A stretch of 34,608 nt of DNA from an uncultured Lachnospiraceae bacterium (GTDB lineage: Bacteria > Bacillota > Clostridia > Lachnospirales > Lachnospiraceae). The notes under the pieces were generated by a model, which worked only from the letters and a program-made list of their open reading frames with translations, had not been told where the DNA came from and made no database searches. Position numbers and translations under genes: made by a program. This document shows positions 24,674 to 32,993 of this stretch, one piece after another (the first letter of the stretch is position 1; each line of letters opens with the position of its first letter). The DNA lies in the NCBI GenBank assembly GCA_947630125.1, contig CANRGO010000019.1, forward strand, positions 1 through 34,608, written 5' to 3'.

Positions 24674-25669
24674 TTATAATGGAAACGAAGATCGAAAGGT
24701 TAAACAACCATCATATTCTTTTTTGCTTAATTGTTTTACAAAAGTGGAACGCTTCGAAATGAAAGAGCCTGGGCCTAGGTTTTTGTACTCTCCATAGAGT
24801 ACACTAGCCTGGGCTTCTTTTTTATTCCAGTCATGAAAACCATTTGGATGAATATGAGGGCCTAAGTTACAGTTTAAGAATCGTGTTTTAGCATAATTTC
24901 TCCAAGGACGGCCAAGATATACGGATCCCTCTGGAGCATCTCCAGTAAGTAGGCATTTATGAAAAATATAACCACAATCTTCACCTTCTGGAGTGGAAGC
25001 AGCGGTTATGTAACCGTGAATCAGAGGATGAATCGAATCTGATTGTGGATAAAGGTCATTTGGTAGAGCAAGAGAGTGGATATGACAATCTTCAAACCAA
25101 ACAGAAGCGCTTCCGAAAATAAAATCAATATCTCCTTGAATATAACAATTACGATACAACTGCTTTCCAACGAGTCTTGGAGCAAACTCTTTAGGACCAG
25201 TAAATCCGCCTGGCTCCATGGGGGCTGGAGGAAGTGGTCCTGTAAATAACGTGTCCTGATGACCAAGCAGTTTGCAGTTTTCTACCAGAATTTGATCTCC
25301 ATCACAATAGAGAGCAATAGCCTGACCTACTATACGTCCAAAACCAGCTGTGTTTTCAATGGTTACATTTTTTAGGGTATTGTAATTTCCATCCATCAAT
25401 AGGGTATAGGAACGAAAGGTACCAACTTTACGACCATCTGCATGAAGAGCAAGACCAGAATCGTGATAACGAAGGATACAAGTATCTGGATTTTCTCCAA
25501 TAATGTGAACATTAGAACGAAATAGTTCTACTTTTTCTAAGTAAGTTCCAGGCTCTATCAATATGGTATAGGGAATGGTTTCATCTTGATCCATGGAATG
25601 AATGGCTTTTTGTAGGCTGGAAAAAATAGCATTTCCTTTTCTTGTTTTTGAAACAGTAATGGTAGGCAT
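24674..25669 (-). CDS. Pectinesterase, CE8
   Basis: A 331-residue right-handed beta-helix enzyme that removes methyl esters from homogalacturonan. Signatures: LGHQDTLF (Q138, catalytic D139), YIQGDIDFIFGSAS (catalytic D182) and YLGRPWRNYA (R254, W256), all intact. There is no signal peptide, so it likely demethylates oligogalacturonides in the cytoplasm. AGGAG precedes the ATG. It begins 11 bp after the lacI stop codon, so regulator and enzyme share one transcript. The divergent GH28 gene supports the pathway: demethylation then depolymerisation. Confidence 0.95.
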   Translation of the reverse strand: MPTITVSKTRKGNAIFSSLQKAIHSMDQDETIPYTILIEPGTYLEKVELFRSNVHIIGENPDTCILRYHDSGLALHADGRKVGTFRSYTLLMDGNYNTLKNVTIENTAGFGRIVGQAIALYCDGDQILVENCKLLGHQDTLFTGPLPPAPMEPGGFTGPKEFAPRLVGKQLYRNCYIQGDIDFIFGSASVWFEDCHIHSLALPNDLYPQSDSIHPLIHGYITAASTPEGEDCGYIFHKCLLTGDAPEGSVYLGRPWRNYAKTRFLNCNLGPHIHPNGFHDWNKKEAQASVLYGEYKNLGPGSFISKRSTFVKQLSKKEYDGCLTFRSSFPL

Positions 25670-25680
25670 ATAAAGGACTC

Positions 25681-26700
25681 CTAAGCTTTGGTAGACTGTC
25701 GTTTTATTAAATCTCCGGAGAAAATGGTTTTTTGAGGCATTTCATCCCCTTCCAACACATGGATTAAGGTTTTGGAAAGCTGATTGCATAAGGTTTCCAA
25801 TCTACTGTCAACGCTGGTAAGTTCTGGTTCAGAACAACGGGCAATCAAAGAATTGTTATAACCAATGATGGAAATATCTTCGGGAACACGTAGTCCTTTT
25901 CGTTTACAATATTTAAAGGCTCCTATGGCCAGCGTGTCATCTGAAGTTAAAATGGCATCAAATGTTACACTTTTTTCTTCCACGAACTGTTCTAAAAAGA
26001 GGGCGATTGCTTCTAGATCTTCTCGTTGACCTGGATATTTTGCATGATGGGTATCCCGAACTTTAAGTCCTGCCTGTAAGAGAGCTGTTTGATGGCCGGT
26101 TAACTTCTTCATGTTACTATAGGTATTGGAATTATAAAGGTAAAGAATATCTTTGGCACCAGTTTGTATCAAATAATTGGTTGCGTTAGCCATTCCTTTT
26201 GCATCGTCACATAAGGTACAATAAACATTGGGGTAGTCAAAATCTGCATTTAATAACATGACAGGAACCTGATCCGCTGCGTGGCGGATATAATCATTGT
26301 CAGCATCCGAAGCTTCTAGAAAAGAGGATCCAATCATAACAATGGAGTCTACACGTTTGCTCATTAAAAGATCCATAGCCGACTTTTTACGTTCTAAATC
26401 ATAACCTGTACAACAAAGGATAGAGTTGTAACCGTTTTGTCGTAGGTTTTGTTCTATATAATAAATTGCTTTGGCAAGATACAGATCGGAGGAGTCTGCA
26501 CACATTAAACCAATGGTATTCATGGAATTCAGACCTAGGCCTCTTGCAAAGGCATTGGGCGTATAGCCAAATTCCTGAATGGCATCCAAAACCTTTTGCT
26601 TTGTCTTTGGCTTTACTTTGGAACTTCCATTTAATACCCTGGATACCGTTGCGATGGATACACCAGCTTTTTCTGAGATATCATAAATCGTTGTCTTCAT
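25681..26700 (-). CDS. LacI family transcriptional regulator
   Basis: A 339-residue repressor. The N-terminal helix-turn-helix and hinge run through IYDISEKAGVSIATVSRVLN (5-24) and GYTPNAFARGL; the rest is a periplasmic-binding-protein-like effector domain (TIGLMCADSSDLYLAKAI, ILTSDDTLAIGAFKYCKRKG, ISIIGYNNS). It is divergent from the GH28 gene and co-transcribed with pectinesterase. Perfect 14-bp palindromes at its own promoter, at GH28 and at GH105 make it the prime candidate to control all three, with induction by a pectin breakdown product. The target assignment is inference from position. Confidence 0.92.
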   Translation of the reverse strand: MKTTIYDISEKAGVSIATVSRVLNGSSKVKPKTKQKVLDAIQEFGYTPNAFARGLGLNSMNTIGLMCADSSDLYLAKAIYYIEQNLRQNGYNSILCCTGYDLERKKSAMDLLMSKRVDSIVMIGSSFLEASDADNDYIRHAADQVPVMLLNADFDYPNVYCTLCDDAKGMANATNYLIQTGAKDILYLYNSNTYSNMKKLTGHQTALLQAGLKVRDTHHAKYPGQREDLEAIALFLEQFVEEKSVTFDAILTSDDTLAIGAFKYCKRKGLRVPEDISIIGYNNSLIARCSEPELTSVDSRLETLCNQLSKTLIHVLEGDEMPQKTIFSGDLIKRQSTKA

Positions 26701-26725
26701 ACTTCCTCCATATCTTGTTACAATC

Positions 26726-26776
26726 TGTAAGTGTTTACATACAGAAAATTATACATCCCGACTACCTTTTATTCAA
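26726..26776 (-). promoter_or_regulatory. lacI promoter with operator
   Basis: On the minus strand TTGAAT (26776-26771) and TATAAT (26753-26748) are 17 bp apart with TG directly before the -10 box, a strong promoter. The operator TGTAAGTGTTTACA (26726-26739) starts 9 bp downstream of the -10 box, fitting autorepression. Confidence 0.85.
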
Positions 26777-26802
26777 GAGGTTTTCCACTAGAAATGATTT
26801 AT

Positions 26803-26851
26803 TTTACAAATTCAAAAATATATAGTAAAATCAGTATTGTAAGTGCTTACA
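26803..26851 (+). promoter_or_regulatory. GH28 promoter with operator
   Basis: TTTACA (26803-26808) and TAAAAT (26826-26831) are 17 bp apart. The palindrome TGTAAGTGCTTACA (26838-26851) follows 7 bp later at the transcription start, and GGAGG precedes the ATG. The two divergent operators are 112 bp apart, centre to centre, so looping is conceivable. Confidence 0.8.
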
Positions 26852-26873
26852 AATAAATGGAGGTCAGACAAAT

Positions 26874-28454
26874 ATGAAACTAGAAACCACAGAAATTATG
26901 AATATAAAATTACTCTATGAAAATTCCAGAAGCATCACATTTGAAATGAATGATGGAGGAATTTATCATACATTGGAACCATATCAAATTTATGTGAATC
27001 ATATATTCTGGAAAGAAAGTAACACCGTTATTACTTCTTTATATGGATTAAAACCCATGGAAACCTATTTACTTCAGGTTAAGAAACAAAATCAGGTAAT
27101 AGCATCCATGGAAGTTCAGATGTCCTATGAATCACAAACGTTGAATGTCAGGGAATTTGGTGCCCTAGGAGATGGAATCAATGATGATACCATTTATATT
27201 CAGGCAGCCATTATGGCCTGTCCCAAAGATGGACGTGTACTCATACCCAAGGGAACTTATCTGATTCGCAGTTTGTTTTTAAAAAGTCATGTAAAAATAG
27301 AACTGGAAAAGGGAGCATTGCTACTCGCAGACAATGAAAGAAGTCATTTTCCTATTTTTCCTGGCATGATACAAAGCTATGATGAAAAAACAGAATATAA
27401 TCTTGGAACTTGGGAAGGTAATCCTCTCCCTATGTTTTCTGGAATTATTACAGGAATCGATGTAGAAGATGTTCAAATCTATGGAGAAGGTATTTTAGAT
27501 GGAAATGCCAGTAAAGATAACTGGTGGCATAATCCCAAAGTTATGAGAACTGCATTTAGACCAAGAATGATTTTTCTGAATCATTGCAGACAAATAACCA
27601 TACAAGGAATTACCATACAAAATAGTCCATCTTGGGTGGTTCATCCTTATTTTAGTAAAGACTTGAAATTCTATCAGCTTTCTATTTTTAATCCTGCAGA
27701 TTCTCCAAACACAGATGGGCTGGATCCGGAATCTTGTGAAAATGTAGAAATACTTGGGGTACATTTTTCTTTGGGAGATGATTGTATCGCGGTGAAGGCT
27801 GGTAAGATTTATATGGGAAAAACCTATCAGCAGCCTTGTCGTAATCTTCGAATTCGTCAGTGTCTCATGGAAAACGGACATGGGGCTATAACCATGGGTA
27901 GTGAAATGGCGGGTGGTATTTTAGATGTCCATGTTGAGAGTTGTTTGTTTGTAAATACAGATCGTGGTCTTCGAGTAAAAACAAGAAGAGGAAGAGGTAA
28001 AGATGCCGTGATTGATCAAATTCATTTTCAGCATATCAAAATGAATCATGTAAAAACTCCCTTTGTTGTGAATTGTTTTTATTTCTGTGATCCCGATGGA
28101 AAAATGCCTTATGCCCAATCTCGAGAATATCATGAAGCGGATGAAAGAACTCCGGAAATTAAGACCTTGATTTTTGAAGATATTCAATGTGAAAATTGTC
28201 ATGTGGCAGCTGTATATTTTGAAGGTTTGCCAGAAAAGAAAATTGGTGAAATTGTTATGAAACAAGTTCACATATCCTTTGCCGATCATGTTATTTCTGA
28301 TGTTCCTGCGATGTCGCTAGGAGTTGAGACCTGTGTAAGAAAAGGTCTCATGGCAAAAAATGTGGCTGTTTTGAAGCTTGATGAAGTAGAAGTAGATGGT
28401 TATGTGGGAGAAAAGGAATTATTTTTTGGTGTAGATCAGATTATCAGGAAATAA
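26874..28454 (+). CDS. Polygalacturonase-like GH28, cytoplasmic exo-type
   Basis: A 526-residue GH28 protein. Residues 1-88 form a fibronectin-III-like domain, then NVREFGALGDGINDDT opens the beta-helix. The catalytic set is complete: NTDG with D281, GDD with D302/D303, GHG with H336, and R367-V-K369. The presence of the N-terminal domain and the long insertion WEGNPLPMFSG are usual in exo-polygalacturonases. It lacks a signal peptide and so should cleave imported oligogalacturonides from the end. AGGAGG-like GGAGGT precedes the start. It is controlled from the operator at 26838-26851 and followed by a bidirectional terminator. Related GH28 activities such as rhamnogalacturonan hydrolase cannot be excluded. 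Confidence 0.93.
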   Translation: MKLETTEIMNIKLLYENSRSITFEMNDGGIYHTLEPYQIYVNHIFWKESNTVITSLYGLKPMETYLLQVKKQNQVIASMEVQMSYESQTLNVREFGALGDGINDDTIYIQAAIMACPKDGRVLIPKGTYLIRSLFLKSHVKIELEKGALLLADNERSHFPIFPGMIQSYDEKTEYNLGTWEGNPLPMFSGIITGIDVEDVQIYGEGILDGNASKDNWWHNPKVMRTAFRPRMIFLNHCRQITIQGITIQNSPSWVVHPYFSKDLKFYQLSIFNPADSPNTDGLDPESCENVEILGVHFSLGDDCIAVKAGKIYMGKTYQQPCRNLRIRQCLMENGHGAITMGSEMAGGILDVHVESCLFVNTDRGLRVKTRRGRGKDAVIDQIHFQHIKMNHVKTPFVVNCFYFCDPDGKMPYAQSREYHEADERTPEIKTLIFEDIQCENCHVAAVYFEGLPEKKIGEIVMKQVHISFADHVISDVPAMSLGVETCVRKGLMAKNVAVLKLDEVEVDGYVGEKELFFGVDQIIRK

Positions 28455-28467
28455 GTTGAAGAAATAG

Positions 28468-28497
28468 AAAAAAGAAGCAGGCAACTGCTTCTTTTTT
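28468..28497. terminator. Bidirectional terminator
   Basis: AAAAAAGAAGCAG, loop GCAA, CTGCTTCTTTTTT: a perfect 13-bp stem with A and T runs on both sides. It lies between the converging GH28 and yesS-like genes. Confidence 0.95.
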
Positions 28498-28507
28498 GAT
28501 GAAAATC

Positions 28508-30796
28508 TTAGGAAGAACGAATATTACTTGGTGATACGCCATAGGTTTTCTTGAAAGCTCGGCGGAAGGAGTTTGGATTGTTATAACCAACCATCACATA
28601 AATATTTGAGATGGAAATATTTGCATTTTTTAAAAGGGCCATAGCATGTCCCATGCGGATATTTTCCAGATACTCTGAAAAATTTTGTTTGGTTTCAGAT
28701 TTAAACAAAGAAGAAAAATAGCTTTCTGAAATTTCAAATACATCGGAGATTTTCTTTAAGGAAAGTTCACTGTCCGCGTAATTTTCGATGATATACTGTT
28801 CAATGTTTGTGATTAGTTTATTCTTTTCTACAGAAGGTTCCTGTAAAGAAGCCATAAAGAAGGCTGCTTTTTCTGCATCTCCCACAGTTTTAATGGATAG
28901 CATCATTTCATCCAGGCGCTGTAGGGCAAGTCGGTTTTGATCAGTGGAAACCATTTCATAGCGAATTTTAACCAGGGTATTTCTTAAATCGGAAACAAGC
29001 CAGTCTTGAATATGAAGTGGAAGGCTGCGTAATTCAAAATTTTCATTGCGAATGATTTTAAATATTTCAGCGGTTTGCCTGCTGTTTCCGCTTGTGATAA
29101 ATAAAATCAGTTGTTCCACTAACTGAACGGGATAATAATATACATGGTTATTACGGATGATATATTTATAACACTGGAATGTATGATTTTTGCTTATAAA
29201 GGCAACCGCTTCCTTAGCCAAATGATAGGATTCCCAAACATAATTAATTCTTGCATTTGCTTTTCCAAACCCTGCACCGATCAGTACTCCATAGTTTTTT
29301 TCTAATCCAGCTTGAATAGTAGTAAATTTGGTATGAATTTGTTCCACATAATCTTCATATTTCGTAGGATTTATGGTTAATGTGGTGGTTTGAACCGAAG
29401 GTAAAGGAATTAATATGGCATAATGATTTGGTTCAGGTCTATAAATACAGGTTTCTTCTCCCCACATTTGGTGAAGTTCGTTTTCGATAAGTTCATCCTG
29501 TGAAGTGGAATCAGGATTGTTACTTGTAAGTTCCTCGGGAATCGAGTGGTTTAGAACATCAGCAACTCTGTCATAAGAAGGAACTTTTATAATATAAAGA
29601 ACAGCATAGTGATTTTTTGTAAAATCTAAGCCTAAAAAATCCATAACTTCATCTAAATTTTTAATACTATCTGTTGTGCCATTCATAATTCTTGACAGAT
29701 AAGCATTGCAAACATAAGGCCTTTGGTTGATTAACTCATTGTGAAGGGTTTCTTTTTCTGTTTCTGAAGTGGTAAGTCTGGATTCCATTTCAAAATAAGG
29801 TTTCATATTTCGACGCACAACTAAAAAAAGACCAACAAGAGAAAAAGTGGAGGCTAGAAATATTAGTAGTTGGTGTACTTGCTTGTAGGTATGAAAATCT
29901 TCCAGTAAATAGGAGGATGGCTGAATATAGTAATAAGTCCAGGTATTATAGGTAGATACAGATTTCGTTATGATATACTCTTCGTCCTGATACTCATATA
30001 CAGTTGATGCTGGGCGTCGTTCATAGGCTGCAACAAGCTGTTCTGGGTGATAAGTTAATGTGTCCACAGGACTAAACAAGTAATTGTATTCCTGCTTTTC
30101 GTTTATAATATATAAAGCAGCTGTTTCGGAAGGAAAGTCACGCATTAATTTTTGGTCATCAATGGTAAAGCACAAATATGCTCTGGGCTTGGAGACAGCA
30201 CTTCCTGAATATAAATTACAGACATAAAGATAAGAATCTGGCTCAGAGTTGGAAGCCAGAAAGGGTTCAAGAGAAAGTAGACTATTGGTTTTTGTGCTAT
30301 CTGTTAACATAGTAATAAAATCTTGATAGGAAGACTGATCATATTTTTTTCGATGATAATAATAACTATAAGCATCCATGGAGTTGGTTGGAAGAATTAC
30401 ATAGTCCATATCAGGCAGATAGATAAAGCAGTTCTCGATAGGTAGCGTAGTGTGTGTATAAAAAAGATCACTTAAATACTTCATTGCGCTTACAGATTCT
30501 AAATAAAACTTTGCTGTGATTTCTGTTTCATGCATTAATTTCCGAATATCAGAATTCAAGGAAATCTGGGAAGCTAACTGGTTGAAGGTATAAAAAGAAG
30601 AATCCATATCTCCAATCTTTGTGTCTAAGGTATATTGATTCTGAAGCTTTAATTGTTGTTCTGTTTTATCAAGTGCATTCATATAGAAATATAGGCCAAT
30701 AATTAAGAGAACCAGGATCATTAAACTATAGGATATAAAAAGTTGATGAAGTATTTTTTTATTATGATCAGATACCTGTGGCAGTATAGGTTTCAA
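28508..30796 (-). CDS. Membrane-anchored AraC family regulator, YesS/YtdP-like
   Basis: A 762-residue protein with two membrane helices (about 18-40 and 308-328) that enclose a roughly 270-residue extracytoplasmic sensor region. A cytoplasmic GGDEF-unrelated middle part follows, and the last 100 residues form a double AraC helix-turn-helix (FEISESYFSSLFKSETKQNF and VGYNNPNSFRRAFKKTYG). Length and layout equal B. subtilis YesS/RhgR (about 760), the activator of rhamnogalacturonan genes. Such proteins sense a sugar or a loaded binding protein outside and activate transcription while membrane-bound. It is divergent from the ABC transporter operon, its likely target. AGGAGG precedes the ATG. Ligand unknown. 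Confidence 0.92.
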   Translation of the reverse strand: MKPILPQVSDHNKKILHQLFISYSLMILVLLIIGLYFYMNALDKTEQQLKLQNQYTLDTKIGDMDSSFYTFNQLASQISLNSDIRKLMHETEITAKFYLESVSAMKYLSDLFYTHTTLPIENCFIYLPDMDYVILPTNSMDAYSYYYHRKKYDQSSYQDFITMLTDSTKTNSLLSLEPFLASNSEPDSYLYVCNLYSGSAVSKPRAYLCFTIDDQKLMRDFPSETAALYIINEKQEYNYLFSPVDTLTYHPEQLVAAYERRPASTVYEYQDEEYIITKSVSTYNTWTYYYIQPSSYLLEDFHTYKQVHQLLIFLASTFSLVGLFLVVRRNMKPYFEMESRLTTSETEKETLHNELINQRPYVCNAYLSRIMNGTTDSIKNLDEVMDFLGLDFTKNHYAVLYIIKVPSYDRVADVLNHSIPEELTSNNPDSTSQDELIENELHQMWGEETCIYRPEPNHYAILIPLPSVQTTTLTINPTKYEDYVEQIHTKFTTIQAGLEKNYGVLIGAGFGKANARINYVWESYHLAKEAVAFISKNHTFQCYKYIIRNNHVYYYPVQLVEQLILFITSGNSRQTAEIFKIIRNENFELRSLPLHIQDWLVSDLRNTLVKIRYEMVSTDQNRLALQRLDEMMLSIKTVGDAEKAAFFMASLQEPSVEKNKLITNIEQYIIENYADSELSLKKISDVFEISESYFSSLFKSETKQNFSEYLENIRMGHAMALLKNANISISNIYVMVGYNNPNSFRRAFKKTYGVSPSNIRSS

Positions 30797-31216
30797 ATTA
30801 AATCCTCCTAAAGGGCTTTTATTTATTTTATCTTGTTTTGTGTATCATTACAAATGATTTATGTATGAAAGCGATTACAAATATGAAAAATTTTTTTGAA
30901 ATATAATTTAAAAAGCATCAAAATTTATGTTTTTTATACCATTTATTTATAGAAAAAGCAACATTTTCACGTTAAAATAACCAAAATTCGTAAAAAAATA
31001 TCCCATGAAACCCAGTAAAATCAAGGGTTTTTTGTGCATCATAAAAATTGCACCCTTGGAATAAAAATTGTACCTTGTGCTATTTGTATATTTCATGTAA
31101 GTTAGAGATATCAAATGTGAGCATTATCACAAATGGCCATAGGAAAATATCAAAAAAAAAGATTGACTATGGAAACTCTTACATTTTTTTAATTTCATTT
31201 TCATAAGGAGGATAAA
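30797..31216. promoter_or_regulatory. Divergent regulatory region between the AraC regulator and ABC transporter operon
   Basis: A 420-bp AT-rich gap without genes. It contains a cre-like site TGAAAGCGATTACA (30866-30879), an inverted repeat ATCATT-N3-AATGAT (30844-30858), a weak stem AAACCC/GGGTTT followed by Ts (31008-31033), 20-bp-spaced direct repeats (31041-31077), a TGTGA-N6-TCACA palindrome (31116-31131), TTGACT at 31163 as a possible -35 box and an imperfect operator TGGAAACTCTTACA (31170-31183). I could not find a convincing -10 box for either gene. Confidence 0.6.
31116..31131. promoter_or_regulatory. TGTGA-N6-TCACA palindrome
   Basis: Perfect 5-bp arms, extended as AAATGTGA...TCACAAAT. 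It matches the classical CRP-type consensus and also resembles half-sites of lac-type operators. The regulator in this host is unknown. It lies 86 bp before the binding-protein start. Confidence 0.55.
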
Positions 31217-32833
31217 ATGAAAAAGAAGATTTTAAGCTTGTTGCTTGCAACAACAATGGCACTTTCATTAGTAGCCTGTGGTGGTACAACAGAAGAAGCA
31301 ACCACTACTGAAACAGAAACAACAGAAACAGAGGTAACAGAAACAGAAACAACAGAAGTAGAAACAGAAGTAGCAATGGAATATCCAGACAGCATTAAAG
31401 TAATGTTTGATGGTACCGTATTTACAGAAGCAAACGGACGTGCAGAATTCGAAGCATCATTAGAAGGTGTTATGTCTGAATATGCTGGTAAACCAATTGA
31501 TATTGAAATCATTCAGCCAGATCATTCCGGTTACTATGATTCAATCAGTCAGACCTTTACAGGTGATGCTAGTACTTGGCCAGACGTAGTTCTTCTTGGT
31601 GCAGCTTACTATTCAAGTTATGCTACACAGGGAGTTTTAGCTGACATTACAAGTTGGTGGGAAAATTCTTCTTTAAAGTCAAGCGGACGTGTTGTATCTG
31701 AAGCTTTGATTGATGCACTTTATATTGATGGATCTTTATATGGTATTTCACCAGCTCGTGGTAACGGTTGTGTTACTTATGTAAAACAGGCATGGTTAGA
31801 TGCAGCAGGAGTTTCTTCACTTCCTACTAATTATGCAGAATATACAGCAATGCTTCAGGCATTCCAGGATGCAGGCTTAGGTGAATATCCACTTTCTTCA
31901 GCTGGAATCATGAATGCAGAAGCACCATATGTTAACTACTTACCAGAATTCTTCCAGGATGCTTACCCAGATTTCTATCAAGAAGCAGATGGAACTTGGG
32001 TAGATGGATTTACTCAGGACTCTATGGTAGCAGCACTTGATCGTTTAATTGAAGCATATGATAATGGCTGGTTAGATCCAGAAAGTATTACCAATGATAC
32101 AAAAGCAGTTCGTGAAAAATATTTCGCTGACAAACAGGGTGTATTTACATATTGGGCTGGAACATGGAGATATACTTTAGAATCTAATTTAGAATCTAAA
32201 TCTCAAGAAGATCTTCCAATTTCTTTTGGAAACACAACACTAGTTGTATTAGAACCAATCGCAGAAGTAGACAAATACATCGAAAGACAGGCAACTGTTT
32301 GGGGTGTTACTACAGCAGCAGAAAATCCAGTTGCAGTAGCTGATTTATTTTATTCAACCATGTTAGATGGAGCTGATGGACAGATTCTTTGGTCTTATGG
32401 TGTTGAAGGTACACATTGGTCAACAGCAGCAGAAGTATTAATTACAAACCCTGGTACAGATTCTGAAAAAGCAAATGAATTTGCAGAAGGACAGTTCCAT
32501 GGACTTGTAAATATTGAAACAGGTTCTTCTCTTTATACAAAAAATCACATTGATAAACTTCTTGCAATTGCAGATTTAACAGAAGATTTTGGTGCTTCCA
32601 TTGATCCTAGAGCGGAAGCAAGTATGGAAATGTTTAACCAGAATTCAAGAATTGCACCAGTTATTGTATCCAATGACGTAATGAGTAAATATAACAGTGA
32701 AATGTTATCTACAAAACAACAGTTAATTACTCAGGTTGTAACTGGAGAACTTTCAATTGATGATGCTATGGCAATGTACAATGATCAGTATGGCGCACAG
32801 GTAGAAGAAATCTTAGCATCTTTAAATCAATAA
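31217..32833 (+). CDS. Extracellular solute-binding lipoprotein of a sugar ABC transporter
   Basis: A 538-residue LplA/YtcQ-like binding protein. Signal peptide with lipobox SLVAC (C21). Residues 24-52 are a Thr/Glu-only-like linker (TETETTETEVTETETTEVE) that tethers the domain. The globular part contains DASTWPDVVLLGAAYYSSYA and GSLYGISPARGNGCVTYV, typical early regions of this class. AAGGAGG precedes the ATG. It is followed by a hairpin and a permease gene, and faces the YesS-like regulator. Position in the pectin locus suggests an oligogalacturonide or related oligosaccharide as ligand, which is inference. Confidence 0.93.
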   Translation: MKKKILSLLLATTMALSLVACGGTTEEATTTETETTETEVTETETTEVETEVAMEYPDSIKVMFDGTVFTEANGRAEFEASLEGVMSEYAGKPIDIEIIQPDHSGYYDSISQTFTGDASTWPDVVLLGAAYYSSYATQGVLADITSWWENSSLKSSGRVVSEALIDALYIDGSLYGISPARGNGCVTYVKQAWLDAAGVSSLPTNYAEYTAMLQAFQDAGLGEYPLSSAGIMNAEAPYVNYLPEFFQDAYPDFYQEADGTWVDGFTQDSMVAALDRLIEAYDNGWLDPESITNDTKAVREKYFADKQGVFTYWAGTWRYTLESNLESKSQEDLPISFGNTTLVVLEPIAEVDKYIERQATVWGVTTAAENPVAVADLFYSTMLDGADGQILWSYGVEGTHWSTAAEVLITNPGTDSEKANEFAEGQFHGLVNIETGSSLYTKNHIDKLLAIADLTEDFGASIDPRAEASMEMFNQNSRIAPVIVSNDVMSKYNSEMLSTKQQLITQVVTGELSIDDAMAMYNDQYGAQVEEILASLNQ

Positions 32834-32936
32834 GTATTAAAATCAGAAGAAATTGAATTGGAATGGAATTATTAGAGTTTTACATACCTTAGTTTTACTT
32901 AATGCTCGTTTTAAAATTTAGAAATCTTTAGTTTGT

Positions 32937-32974
32937 ATATGGGGCTCTTTTTAATTATAAAAATAGCCCCATAT
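32937..32974 (+). terminator. Intercistronic stem-loop between binding protein and permease
   Basis: ATATGGGGCT (32937-32946) pairs with AGCCCCATAT (32965-32974) around an 18-base AT-rich loop. No T-run follows directly, so partial termination or mRNA stabilisation is more likely than full stop. Such a device would give more binding protein than permease. Confidence 0.65.
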
Positions 32975-32993
32975 TACTTGAAAGGGTGCTTAG

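Noticed and set aside
24669-24760. Terminator between the convergent isomerase/epimerase and pectinesterase genes
   Set aside because: I looked for a stem with T-run and found none; the genes end 4 bp apart, so termination must happen inside the opposite gene or by another mechanism.
31285-31375. Repetitive ACAGAAACAGAAACA-like tract as a possible microsatellite or regulatory repeat
   Set aside because: It encodes the Thr/Glu linker of the lipoprotein in frame; such linkers are common after the lipid anchor.
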